Part shown: positions 7,479-14,851 of the stretch, one piece after another | Numbering within the stretch: the first letter of the stretch is position 1 | How the letters are laid out: each line of letters opens with the position of its first letter | Program-made: the position numbers and the translations under genes | Source of the DNA: Anaerolineaceae bacterium UBA6086 | GTDB taxonomy: Bacteria > Chloroflexota > Anaerolineae > Anaerolineales > Anaerolineaceae | Reading direction: 5' to 3' | Assembly: GCA_002436005.1 (NCBI GenBank) | Contig: DIXG01000102.1 | Span: 1-24,551, forward strand | Length of the DNA: 24,551 nucleotides | Notes under the pieces: generated by a model | The model's database searches: none | Told to the model about the DNA's origin: nothing | What the model saw: the letters and a program-made list of their open reading frames with translations, nothing else

Positions 7479-7551
7479 TGCCCCCACGGGGATTCGAACC
7501 CCGGTCTTAGCCTTGAAAGGGCTACGTCCTGGTCCCCTAGACGATGGGGGC
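7479..7551 (-). tRNA. tRNA-Glu (anticodon UUC)
   Basis: The minus strand folds as a complete 73-nt cloverleaf. The acceptor GCCCCCA pairs with TGGGGGC, with discriminator A; the anticodon arm is TAGCC-CTTTCAA-GGCTA with UUC in the loop; the T arm is CCGGG-GTTCGAA-TCCCGG-like with the conserved TTCGAAT. CCA is not encoded. The D-arm start ATCGTCTAG is characteristic of bacterial tRNA-Glu. It has its own promoter and terminator. Confidence 0.93.
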
Positions 7552-7570
7552 ACTCATTTAAGCGAATGAA

Positions 7571-7599
7571 ATTCTACCATCCTATCGGGGGTTGGTCAA
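7571..7599 (-). promoter_or_regulatory. promoter of tRNA-Glu
   Basis: On the minus strand TTGACC (7594-7599) and TAGAAT (7571-7576) are exactly 17 bp apart. The predicted start near 7564 is 13 bp before the mature tRNA 5' end. Confidence 0.75.
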
Positions 7600-7616
7600 G
7601 AAGGAATTTCACTGCA

Positions 7617-9776
7617 TCACGGCCCAATTTTATACACGTTCCCACCGCTCAGACCAAAATACACAGGCGATTGACCAAAGCCCTGTGCAATCGTCAGGAA
7701 GCGATCGTTCAAATTCTCCCTGCCCAACTTGATCCAATCCTTCCCATAATTATCAGAGCGGAACACACCATAGGTGCTTGCTGCATAAACAAATCCCGGG
7801 TTCCCAGCGTCTGCCAGCACATCATTAAACGGCAGGCTGGAAAATCCCAGCCGATACCATGGCTTACCGGCAGCATTCGTTTTATAGACACCATAATCCG
7901 ATGCCGCAAAATACATGCTGGGCTGCGCCAAACTCAGACCAAAGACATCTGCACCTGCGTGAAATCCGTTATTCCGAGTGGACCAAAGATTCCGGGCGCT
8001 GTCAGAAGTTAGGACAGCCTGATCCAACACACCTGCGAAATAAAAATACTCTGGCTGAGAAGGATCAACCATGAAATCATAAGCCTCTCCCGATTGAGGT
8101 GGGGTTGTCGTCCATGTCTGACCAAAGTCATTGCTTTTCAGAATGCCGGCACCCCGGGTCCCAAGCACCATTCGCGAAGGATCAAGAGGGTTGATGCCAA
8201 CAGCCAAAATCTCTGGATAAACTGCGTCAGTCGAAAACGCATTCCGTTCAATCACATCCAACCCTAAATACGCCACATCCAGCGGGTCCATCCAATCATA
8301 AAGGTGAGGCGGTGCATCAGCTGTTAATGGATCACCACCATCTGGAATGACGACTGAGCGGCTCAAGCCGCTGTTCACAGCCGACCAGGATGCACCGCTA
8401 TTCAGACTCAGATAAAGTCCTGCATCCAGCGTGCCTGCATAAATAACATTCAAATCGCCTGGTCTGAATGCCAACGTGGTGATGTTCTTATTCGATAATC
8501 CATTATCCAGCCTTGCCCAGGTTGCGCCATCATCCAGACTTTTATAAACGCCTCTGCCAAAAGAACTGACATACAACACAGATGGATCGAGTGGATCATT
8601 AAGGATAGAGACGATCTCATTACATTTGAGCCCCGTGTTGATGGCAGCAAAAGTGGTTCCGCCATCGGTGCTTTTCTGCACGCCAAAATTCACGCCACCA
8701 ATATATAACTTTTTAATTTGCCCGGTAGCTGCAGCGCTGGCTGCATCCAGCGAGACATCATAAACGTATCGCCCGCCCTGTGCTGTCAATGCGCAACTGG
8801 CGCTCCCGGTTGGGTAAGGACTGCCGTAACAGCGATGCAAACCTTCCTTACCGGTCAGATAAAGCGAGCGCTGATCAACAGGATCGAGGGCAATATTGAA
8901 AACGGATAAACCCATCGCCCCGCTGATCGGCGTCCAGCTGCTCCCGCCATTTGAAGAATAGGCAACGCCCTTCCCATCATACATCCCCACATAAACGTGG
9001 GAGTTAACGGGATTAATATCAATTCCCCTGGCATCACGATAATGGATATTATTATTGACCGAAAACCAGGAAGCGCCGCCATCGGTAGACTTATACACCC
9101 CGGTCTGGTGCATGGCGGTATACATCACATTTGGATATCTGGGATCAATGGCAACATCGTAAACATAATCGTTAGGCAATCCGCTGCTGGTTAAATTCCA
9201 GGTACTGCCGCCATCAATTGACTTGTAAACACCACCTGGATATTGCGGCGGAGAGGTATAAATCGTCGGAAAGCGCACTGCGGCATAAACGATATTAGAG
9301 TTTCCTGGCCGAAATTTGATCGAATAGACCACTGTGCCATCTTTCATACCGCGGGTCTGATACCAGGATTTTCCGCCATCCTTTGATTCATACACGCCAT
9401 GCTCATATGCGCTGGCAAGGTAATGCAGCCGCCTATCAGGATCGATGGTGACATCAAAAACAAATCCAGCCTGCATCCCGTCACTTTTTCGCTCCCAGTT
9501 CTTCCCGCCATCACTGGTCTTGTAAACACCATCTCCCCACGTCCCAGCTAACAGCGTGGCAGGATCTGACGGATCAATTATTAAGCTCACCACCGTGCCC
9601 CCATCCGGACCGACGGAAGTGAAATAAACTGCACGGGGATCTGTCATGACAATCGGTAAATAGTTGGTATACGGATAAGTCGTTTGTGCACTGACCATTT
9701 GAATTTTTTCCAGGGCACTGCCCAGTAAACAACCAGCCAAGAACAGGAAAATCATCGGATAGAATCGCTTCTGCAT
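7617..9776 (-). CDS. secreted Asp-box (BNR-repeat) beta-propeller protein, probable lipoprotein
   Basis: The protein is 719 residues. It begins with M-Q-K-R-F and a hydrophobic stretch ending L-A-G-C, a fitting lipobox; a later V-S-A-Q could alternatively be a type I signal cleavage site. The body carries about ten Asp-box motifs of the form S-x-D-x-G-x-[ST]-W, for example S-D-G-G-K-N-W, S-K-D-G-G-K-S-W, S-I-D-G-G-S-T-W, S-T-D-G-G-A-S-W, S-N-D-F-G-Q-T-W and S-D-N-Y-G-K-D-W. They are spaced to suggest two multi-bladed propellers, as in sialidase-like or VPS10-like folds. No catalytic residues of a known glycosidase are evident, so glycan or protein binding on the cell surface is the safer guess. 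GAGGG lies eight bases before the ATG, and a TATAAT upstream within the 42-bp gap suggests its own promoter. Confidence 0.88.
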   Translation of the reverse strand: MQKRFYPMIFLFLAGCLLGSALEKIQMVSAQTTYPYTNYLPIVMTDPRAVYFTSVGPDGGTVVSLIIDPSDPATLLAGTWGDGVYKTSDGGKNWERKSDGMQAGFVFDVTIDPDRRLHYLASAYEHGVYESKDGGKSWYQTRGMKDGTVVYSIKFRPGNSNIVYAAVRFPTIYTSPPQYPGGVYKSIDGGSTWNLTSSGLPNDYVYDVAIDPRYPNVMYTAMHQTGVYKSTDGGASWFSVNNNIHYRDARGIDINPVNSHVYVGMYDGKGVAYSSNGGSSWTPISGAMGLSVFNIALDPVDQRSLYLTGKEGLHRCYGSPYPTGSASCALTAQGGRYVYDVSLDAASAAATGQIKKLYIGGVNFGVQKSTDGGTTFAAINTGLKCNEIVSILNDPLDPSVLYVSSFGRGVYKSLDDGATWARLDNGLSNKNITTLAFRPGDLNVIYAGTLDAGLYLSLNSGASWSAVNSGLSRSVVIPDGGDPLTADAPPHLYDWMDPLDVAYLGLDVIERNAFSTDAVYPEILAVGINPLDPSRMVLGTRGAGILKSNDFGQTWTTTPPQSGEAYDFMVDPSQPEYFYFAGVLDQAVLTSDSARNLWSTRNNGFHAGADVFGLSLAQPSMYFAASDYGVYKTNAAGKPWYRLGFSSLPFNDVLADAGNPGFVYAASTYGVFRSDNYGKDWIKLGRENLNDRFLTIAQGFGQSPVYFGLSGGNVYKIGP

Positions 9777-9818
9777 TTTTTTGCCCTCAAAATTATAAAT
9801 GGATGATCTTATAGGAAG

Positions 9819-10487
9819 TTAACTTGCCGGAGCAAGAATATCAGGTCGGTCATTATTAGGGGAATTGACTGCTGTTGAAACAGCAAAACACTTCATCTCA
9901 TCTGCAGGAAAAGGAACAAGGAGGTCTGATAAAGCCTTTTGAGGCGCGTCCGCTTCAAGCCATGCCCAGCGCTGATTCTCCCCCAGTATCACTGGCATAC
10001 GGTTGTGATAATCTTCCACCAGTTCATTCGGCTGACAGGTGAGAATAGTGCAGGTATTCAGCTCGCCCCCGTCCGGAGATTGCCAGTTTTCATACAATCC
10101 CGCAAAGGTGAAAGGATGATCGTTTTTGAGTTTAAAGAGATAGGGCGTTTTTGAGCTGCCTTTTTCGCCAGCCTTCCATTCAAAAAAACCATCTGCCAAA
10201 ATCAGACAGCGCCGATACTTAAACGCAGCTCTGAACGAGGGCTTCTCGTGTGCGGTCTCTGAACGTGCATTGATCATCCGATACCCAATCTTTGGATCAT
10301 CTGCCCAAAAAGGCACCAATCCCCACTGGTAAAGCTCAACTGCTCGCTTTTCGGGATCTCTCACAATGGGTACTGGTTGAGATGGCGCAATATTATAGCG
10401 GGGCTGGACGATGTGCACAAAAGGACCTAAATTCAAGAGCTCCTGTAATTCTCCCGGGTCTAATGTCAGGGTAAAGCGTCCACACAT
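9819..10487 (-). CDS. yedK: SOS response-associated protein, YedK/HMCES family
   Basis: This 222-residue protein belongs to the SRAP family, which forms a covalent thiazolidine crosslink with abasic sites in single-stranded DNA and so protects them from strand cleavage. The start M-C-G-R-F-T is decisive: Cys2 becomes the N-terminal nucleophile after Met removal, so the ATG at 10485-10487 is correct and the GTG two codons upstream is not. Other conserved parts are P-R-Y-N-I-A-P-S-Q, W-G-L-V-P-F-W-A, I-N-A-R-S-E-T, the block L-A-D-G-F-F-E-W-K and H-N-R-M-P-V-I-L. All known active-site residues (Cys2, Asn, Glu, His) appear intact. It is divergent from the radical SAM repair gene and lies in a repair-rich stretch. 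Confidence 0.93.
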   Translation of the reverse strand: MCGRFTLTLDPGELQELLNLGPFVHIVQPRYNIAPSQPVPIVRDPEKRAVELYQWGLVPFWADDPKIGYRMINARSETAHEKPSFRAAFKYRRCLILADGFFEWKAGEKGSSKTPYLFKLKNDHPFTFAGLYENWQSPDGGELNTCTILTCQPNELVEDYHNRMPVILGENQRWAWLEADAPQKALSDLLVPFPADEMKCFAVSTAVNSPNNDRPDILAPAS

Positions 10488-10568
10488 ATTCACGCTCTCA
10501 ATTCATCACTCAATTCCAATTTTGATTGATTCTATCATATAAACCCTGTTGACAATTAAATCTGATGC

Positions 10569-10597
10569 TTGTAAAAGAAAAACATTTGTTCTATAAT
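10569..10597 (+). promoter_or_regulatory. promoter of the radical SAM gene (leaderless)
   Basis: TTGTAA (10569-10574), a 17-bp spacer and a perfect TATAAT (10592-10597) put the predicted transcription start at 10604, the A of the start codon. A further TTGACA at 10549-10554 reads TTGTCA on the other strand and could serve the divergent yedK gene. Confidence 0.65.
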
Positions 10598-10603
10598 TCA
10601 GTT

Positions 10604-11764
10604 ATGGACGTTCTTGATAAGTTGAAGGTTTTATCTTTGAATATGCCCTTTGAAGCCGCTGAGGATGTTACCTGTATCTCTGACCCACAAGGAAATGAGA
10701 ATCTGGACACTCTCAAAGAGCGCTTTCCAGTCACACATGCCCATCTTCCCAATGGAAAAACCATACCACTGCTCAAGACCATGCAAACTTCCGTTTGTGA
10801 GAATGATTGTAATTACTGTTGTTTTCGCTCTGGCAGAGACACCCCACGCGCCAGCCTGACACCGGACGAATTGGCATCTGCAGTTGTCAAATTATCCAAA
10901 GCAGGCGTCGCCAAAGGTGTTTTCCTCAGTTCCGGGATCATTGGCGGTGGTATTCGCACCCAGGACCGCATCATCGCGACGGCAGAAATATTGCGAGAAA
11001 AATATCACTACCAAGACTACATCCATCTAAAGATTATGCCTGGGGCTGAGAAAGACCAGATCTTCAGGGCAATGCAGCTGGCAGATCGGGTTTCAATTAA
11101 TTTAGAGGGGCCCAATGAAAGCAGTGTCAATCGCCTTGCACCACACAAATTATTTTTAAAAGACCTGCTGACTCCTTTGCAGACAATTGAAGAAATCCGA
11201 AGGGAATATCCCTCCCATCTGGGATGGAAGCATTCCTGGCCTTCCAGCGCGACTCAGTTTGTCGTGGGTGCGGTTAATGAGTCGGATTTGGATTTACTCC
11301 ACCTCACCTATCAGCTTCAATCCGCCTTCAGGCTAAAAAGAGCCTACTTTTCTGGTTTCACGCCGGTAATCAATACCCCTCTCGAGAACCGTCCACGGTC
11401 AAATCCATGGCGTCAGCATCGTTTGTATCAGGCTTTTTTCCTGCTCAGAGACTACCACTTCAATTTTGAAGAGATGGTTTTTAATGCCTCTGGTAATCTG
11501 GACCTGGAAAAAGATCCAAAATTACTCTGGGCAGAACAAAACCTTCTCTATCAGCCAGTTGAGATCAACCAGGCGGATTATCAACAGCTGATTAAAATCC
11601 CTGGCATCGGAGCTGTTTCTGCTCAAAAAATCTGCGTATTCCGGAAACATCACAAAATTCGAGATCTTAGCACCTTGCACAATATCGGGATTTCCACCAG
11701 CCGAGCATCAAAATTCATCCTATTAGATGGCCACAGACCAAGCTACCAACCGGAGCTGTTTTGA
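10604..11764 (+). CDS. UDG-linked radical SAM protein, putative DNA modification/repair
   Basis: The protein is 386 residues from the ATG at 10604. A C-x3-C-x2-C cluster motif (C65, C69, C72 in V-C-E-N-D-C-N-Y-C) binds the [4Fe-4S] cluster that cleaves S-adenosylmethionine. The C-terminal 60 residues contain helix-hairpin-helix elements (I-P-G-I-G-A-V-S-A-Q-K-I and L-H-N-I-G-I-S-T-S-R-A), pointing to DNA binding. This matches the family usually annotated as putative DNA modification/repair radical SAM protein, commonly beside a uracil-DNA-glycosylase-like gene. Here the partner is a DUF6504 gene instead. An ATG 13 codons upstream is rejected since the -10 box lies inside that extension. The chemistry of the family is not established to my knowledge. 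Confidence 0.88.
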   Translation: MDVLDKLKVLSLNMPFEAAEDVTCISDPQGNENLDTLKERFPVTHAHLPNGKTIPLLKTMQTSVCENDCNYCCFRSGRDTPRASLTPDELASAVVKLSKAGVAKGVFLSSGIIGGGIRTQDRIIATAEILREKYHYQDYIHLKIMPGAEKDQIFRAMQLADRVSINLEGPNESSVNRLAPHKLFLKDLLTPLQTIEEIRREYPSHLGWKHSWPSSATQFVVGAVNESDLDLLHLTYQLQSAFRLKRAYFSGFTPVINTPLENRPRSNPWRQHRLYQAFFLLRDYHFNFEEMVFNASGNLDLEKDPKLLWAEQNLLYQPVEINQADYQQLIKIPGIGAVSAQKICVFRKHHKIRDLSTLHNIGISTSRASKFILLDGHRPSYQPELF

Positions 11765-12141
11765 TGCAATTTCCACGTCATGAAGTCAAGCAGTTTATCT
11801 CAGAGCCAATCACAGTCAGTTTCCTCACTGCGCCTACTTATTCGAAAAATCCAACCTGTCCCTCCTCATTTCTGTGGCAGGATCACAAGCATCTAATCCT
11901 GTCTTGCCTATCAGAATGGAAAGACTTCTCTCGGCGCGGTCGCATGGCGCAAAATATGCAGCCTCAGCACAGCACAGCAGCCAGCAAGAAGGGTTCCTGG
12001 GGTGTGGGAAAATTTTTCTTTGACGTCCTGACAACAGAAGGCAGAGTTTTTCGCTTGTATTATGATCGTGCCCCGCAAGATGCTCAGGATCGGGCTGGTC
12101 AGTGGATTTTGCTGGCTGAGTTGCATCCAGACCAAACCTAA
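11764..12141 (+). CDS. DUF6504-like protein
   Basis: This 125-residue protein starts at an ATG that overlaps the radical SAM stop by one base (TGATG), so it is translationally coupled. It has E-P-I-T-V-S-F near its N-terminus, a central F-L-W-Q-D-H-K-H-L-I-L-S-C-L-S-E-W block, and then F-F-F-D-V-L-T-T-E-G-R-V-F-R-L-Y-Y-D followed by W-I-L-L-A-E. That pattern fits small DUF6504 proteins, which are often found with Y-family polymerases or their regulators. Function is not known; the coupling suggests it acts with the radical SAM protein in DNA repair. The family assignment is from memory of the pattern and is moderately sure. Confidence 0.65.
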   Translation: MQFPRHEVKQFISEPITVSFLTAPTYSKNPTCPSSFLWQDHKHLILSCLSEWKDFSRRGRMAQNMQPQHSTAASKKGSWGVGKFFFDVLTTEGRVFRLYYDRAPQDAQDRAGQWILLAELHPDQT

Positions 12142-12210
12142 AAACACCCGCTAAAAGTAAGCCTCTGGTAAATATTATAGAAAAACTGTGTTTTCAGCCT
12201 GAAAAATGGA

Positions 12211-14067
12211 TCAAACAATTTCAACGTGGGTGAGGGGAATATCACAATTGATAAACGTTTCGAGCAGCTCCTGTTTGACTTCCTCATCCAACCCTTTGAT
12301 CACCCAGCGTAAAGTAAATGATCCATCATTGAAGGTATTGTTGACCGTCCGCAAGATATTCCCCCCAAACTGAGACACCAACCCAGCCAGGTATGCCAGC
12401 ACACCCGGGCGATTGGTGTGACTGGGTCCAACAATATTGATCGTGGTCCAGCCCAGAACCGGCCGCATGATACCAGCCTCATCAAAGGCTTCTGTCACGT
12501 CACTCAACCGGATTGCACCGCCCCCCAGGGCTGAATAGAAATCATCCTCACTGGCAACTGTCAACGAACTCAAAAAATGATCAAACTTTTCTCTCTCCTG
12601 GATCATAATATCTTCAAGCTCGACAATCCCGCGTTCGGTCAACAAGGGCTTAATCATCTCTCGTCCCTTTTCAGCAGTTTGGCGCAATGCAACTGTCACC
12701 AGCACCGATCTCAACTGTCTGGCAGTTGAAAGATTACAGAATGCCAACCAGTCTTCGGTGGGCGTCATGCGTTTGCCGTGCGTGATCACGTTAATCACAT
12801 CGCCTGGTTGGAGGGGATCGGAAAGTGCCTTCACTTCACCATTCACCTCAACATGGTTGATCTTATCCAGCAAGAAATCCTGAATGGACGCAATACCATC
12901 CAGAACTGTGGAACCATCTGGTAAAAACCGTGTGCCACCCGTGGGTGTAAATATCTGGACCGGTTTATAACGTGAAATAGGTCGTCCATGCTGCAGGGCA
13001 TAGACCACACCCCAAAGGTTCTCCCCTTCCATCTCATTTGTGGCAATCGCAATTTCTACTGCCCCCAATCCGGTCATCCACGCCGTCACCTGCAGCGCCT
13101 GATAGCCATGTTGGGGACTGGCGATGTAATCATCAAATCGGCCGTGGTCAATGTGCCGGCTGAACAAGCGGTTGACCCGTGAAAGCAGACGGTAGCACTC
13201 CCCCACATCATTGCTGTCCACCAGCATGCGAAACGAAACAATATCATTGACCGCCGAAAAATCCGCCAGAGAAGCGCGGCGGTCACGGGCCATCCGGCGC
13301 AATTTCTGCCAGGCTTGCCAGTAACCGTTGACAATGATTTGAACATGACCGGAGATGCCCTCGTCCTCCATCACGTCGCGCAACCTCAAGAGCATATCAT
13401 TGATGAAATCAACGTTCAGACGGGGGTCGGCGTCAATCTGATTTTTAACCGGTTCATAGGCATCTGGCTCAGCATAAGGAAATGCCATGTCTTCCAACCA
13501 GCGCCGCCAACGATAACAATTCAAAATGCCAGCCAGCTTGCCATACGAGCGGATGGCTTCTGTGGCTTTCTGATGCTGCTTTTTCGGTGACATATATTCC
13601 AATGTCATGATATTGTGACTCTTATCTGCCAGTTTGATAAGAAAAACCCCCGGATCGCGAAATCGTGCAATCTTCCGGAGGGTTTCAAGCTCTCGAGATC
13701 GACCATCTCGAGGATTGCTCATTTTGGTCACGCCATCGACCAGGTAAGCAATATGCTTGCCAAGCATGCCTGGGAAATGCTGCTCAATCGCTTCAAGGCT
13801 CTCCCCCTGATCTTCCACAGCGTCATGCAAAAGCGCAGCGATTGTCCAGGCTTCATTCTGTAATAATCGATCAATAAAATCGGCAATCCAGGCGCAATGG
13901 GTTTCGAAATAAGGGTCGCCGCTCAGCCTGAGCTGGCCTTTGTGAAGCTGCTTACCAAGCTCATAAGCCCTGGCAATCGCTGGCGTGCGCGGTTGAAACT
14001 CCCCTGCAATGCTGAATTCATCCAGAAACTTCGGACGAATCTCACTGACAAATTCAACTTCAACCAT
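12211..14067 (-). CDS. RelA/SpoT homologue with degenerate synthetase domain
   Basis: The protein is 618 residues. Domains in order: HD hydrolase (about 35-200) with H57, H81-D82, E85-D86 and D148-K-S-H-N intact; a region matching the (p)ppGpp synthetase (about 230-350); TGS (about 370-430); and a C-terminal ACT domain (about 545-618, N-I-V-G-P-S-H-T-N-R-P-G-V-L). In the synthetase region the G-R-P-K-H-x-Y-S motif is missing (N-G-Y-W-Q-A-W-Q-K stands there), the catalytic Y-Q-S-L-H-T is Y-Q-A-L-Q-V, and E-V-Q-I-R-T-x-x-M is E-I-A-I-A-T-N-E-M. I infer a (p)ppGpp hydrolase or sensor without synthesis. AAGGA lies seven bases before the ATG. No promoter is clear. The 69 bp between its stop and the DUF6504 stop hold only a weak TTTTCAG/CTGAAAA palindrome. 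Confidence 0.85.
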   Translation of the reverse strand: MVEVEFVSEIRPKFLDEFSIAGEFQPRTPAIARAYELGKQLHKGQLRLSGDPYFETHCAWIADFIDRLLQNEAWTIAALLHDAVEDQGESLEAIEQHFPGMLGKHIAYLVDGVTKMSNPRDGRSRELETLRKIARFRDPGVFLIKLADKSHNIMTLEYMSPKKQHQKATEAIRSYGKLAGILNCYRWRRWLEDMAFPYAEPDAYEPVKNQIDADPRLNVDFINDMLLRLRDVMEDEGISGHVQIIVNGYWQAWQKLRRMARDRRASLADFSAVNDIVSFRMLVDSNDVGECYRLLSRVNRLFSRHIDHGRFDDYIASPQHGYQALQVTAWMTGLGAVEIAIATNEMEGENLWGVVYALQHGRPISRYKPVQIFTPTGGTRFLPDGSTVLDGIASIQDFLLDKINHVEVNGEVKALSDPLQPGDVINVITHGKRMTPTEDWLAFCNLSTARQLRSVLVTVALRQTAEKGREMIKPLLTERGIVELEDIMIQEREKFDHFLSSLTVASEDDFYSALGGGAIRLSDVTEAFDEAGIMRPVLGWTTINIVGPSHTNRPGVLAYLAGLVSQFGGNILRTVNNTFNDGSFTLRWVIKGLDEEVKQELLETFINCDIPLTHVEIV

Positions 14068-14251
14068 AAGAAGGTCCTTAAATACAAACTCGTCTCAGGA
14101 CACGCCATTCAATCTAATTAGCACACTGTTAACGGTATCAATTCATCAAAATTTCGGCGTATTTGACTTTATTGAAATAAATTATCCTTCAATATAATCG
14201 GTACTTAACTCACAATTATAACCGTTTCGAGGGTTAAACGCAAATGTTGCC

Positions 14252-14302
14252 TGTGCGGTAACCAGGCGAGCTTTAACTTTTCAGGTGCCTGGACACCGCA
14301 CA
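14252..14302. repeat. long imperfect inverted repeat upstream of the LuxR-type gene
   Basis: TGTGCGGT (14252-14259) and CCAGGC (14262-14267) pair with GCCTGG (14287-14292) and ACCGCACA (14295-14302), giving 14 bp with a small internal loop and a 19-nt hairpin loop. It ends nine bases before the -35 box of the LuxR-type gene. No U-tract follows, so it is not a standard terminator; an operator or leader structure is more likely. A second TATAAT (14193-14198, with TTGAAA at 14172) lies upstream and would place the hairpin inside a longer leader. Apart from this, 14068-14310 shows nothing else I can name. Confidence 0.55.
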
Positions 14303-14310
14303 CTCACCCC

Positions 14311-14339
14311 TTGAAATAGAACAAATTTTCTATTATACT
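14311..14339 (+). promoter_or_regulatory. promoter of the LuxR-type gene (leaderless)
   Basis: TTGAAA (14311-14316), exactly 17 bp, then TATACT (14334-14339) put the predicted start at 14346, the first base of the ATG. There is no ribosome binding site. The bases CTCACCCC (14303-14310) directly before the -35 box resemble the repeats at 14765-14807. Confidence 0.7.
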
Positions 14340-14345
14340 GAGTGT

Positions 14346-14762
14346 ATGACGTTAAATATCACACCATTCAAACAATTCTGGCATTGGATCACCCCGGCAA
14401 ACCCCACCCATTTAATCGTGCTGCAGCTGGACGCCACCGATGCACAATACCTGAAACAGCTGGCAGCAGGATCTGGCAGCAAGCCGCATGAGATCGCCCA
14501 GGACCTGCTGAAGACCGCCCTCATCGATCAGCAGGTTGCCGAAACACACCTGGCGCACTGGCATGCCCTGACCCAACGCCAGCAGCAAATTGCCGCGCTG
14601 GCTTGCCTCAACTTCACCAACCGCCAGATTGCCGCCCGCCTGAGCATCTCTCCCCAAACTGTCAAATCGCACATGCGCAGCCTTCTGCTCCGTTTTGACC
14701 TGCACAGCAAAGCTGAACTGCGCCAGGTGCTGGCAGATTGGGATTTTTCCGAATGGGTTTGA
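14346..14762 (+). CDS. LuxR-type helix-turn-helix protein, first gene of the polymerase cassette
   Basis: This 138-residue protein ends in a GerE/LuxR helix-turn-helix (about 72-132): L-T-Q-R-Q-Q-Q-I-A-A-L-A, then T-N-R-Q-I-A-A-R-L-S-I-S-P-Q-T-V-K-S-H and L-L-L-R-F-D-L-H-S-K-A-E-L. The first 70 residues are short and helical and lack a receiver or autoinducer domain that I can recognise. The message is predicted to be leaderless. It sits 90 bp ahead of the RecA-like gene, and the gap contains four phased TT(A/C)ACCCC repeats, so it is the natural candidate to regulate the cassette and perhaps itself. That regulatory link is inference. Confidence 0.82.
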   Translation: MTLNITPFKQFWHWITPANPTHLIVLQLDATDAQYLKQLAAGSGSKPHEIAQDLLKTALIDQQVAETHLAHWHALTQRQQQIAALACLNFTNRQIAARLSISPQTVKSHMRSLLLRFDLHSKAELRQVLADWDFSEWV

Positions 14763-14764
14763 AA

Positions 14765-14807
14765 TTAACCCCTCCGTTTAACCCCTTTTTCACCCCTATT
14801 TAACCCC
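14765..14807 (+). promoter_or_regulatory. four phased TT(A/C)ACCCC repeats, candidate activator site
   Basis: The octamer TTAACCCC occurs at 14765, 14778 and 14800, and TTCACCCC at 14789. Start-to-start spacing is 13, 11 and 11 bp, about one turn of DNA, so the copies face the same side of the helix. Relative to the predicted start at 14852 they occupy about -87 to -45, just upstream of a poor -35 region. This is the expected geometry for an activator-dependent promoter. Confidence 0.6.
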
Positions 14808-14839
14808 GATACACGATATCGAACAAGCATTCTATTTAT

Positions 14840-14845
14840 TACAAT
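14840..14845 (+). promoter_or_regulatory. -10 box of the RecA-like gene (leaderless)
   Basis: TACAAT (14840-14845) ends seven bases before the ATG at 14852, so transcription should begin at the start codon. No Shine-Dalgarno sequence fits and no good -35 box is present (TATCGA at 14817 is poor), consistent with dependence on the upstream repeats. Confidence 0.5.
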
Positions 14846-14851
14846 GGGGAC

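Noticed and set aside
7344..7553. 69-codon minus-strand frame across tRNA-Glu
   Set aside because: It is simply the tRNA and its remnant read as protein; the G-V-R-I-P-V-G string is the usual translation of a tRNA T arm.
7617..9776. Possible DNA repeat array or CRISPR-like array in the propeller gene
   Set aside because: The recurring motifs are protein Asp-boxes with divergent codons and irregular spacing; there are no identical direct repeats with unique spacers.
12186..12205. TTTTCAG/CTGAAAA palindrome between converging genes as a terminator
   Set aside because: The one-base spacer leaves too short a stem after loop formation, and there is no U-tract on either strand.
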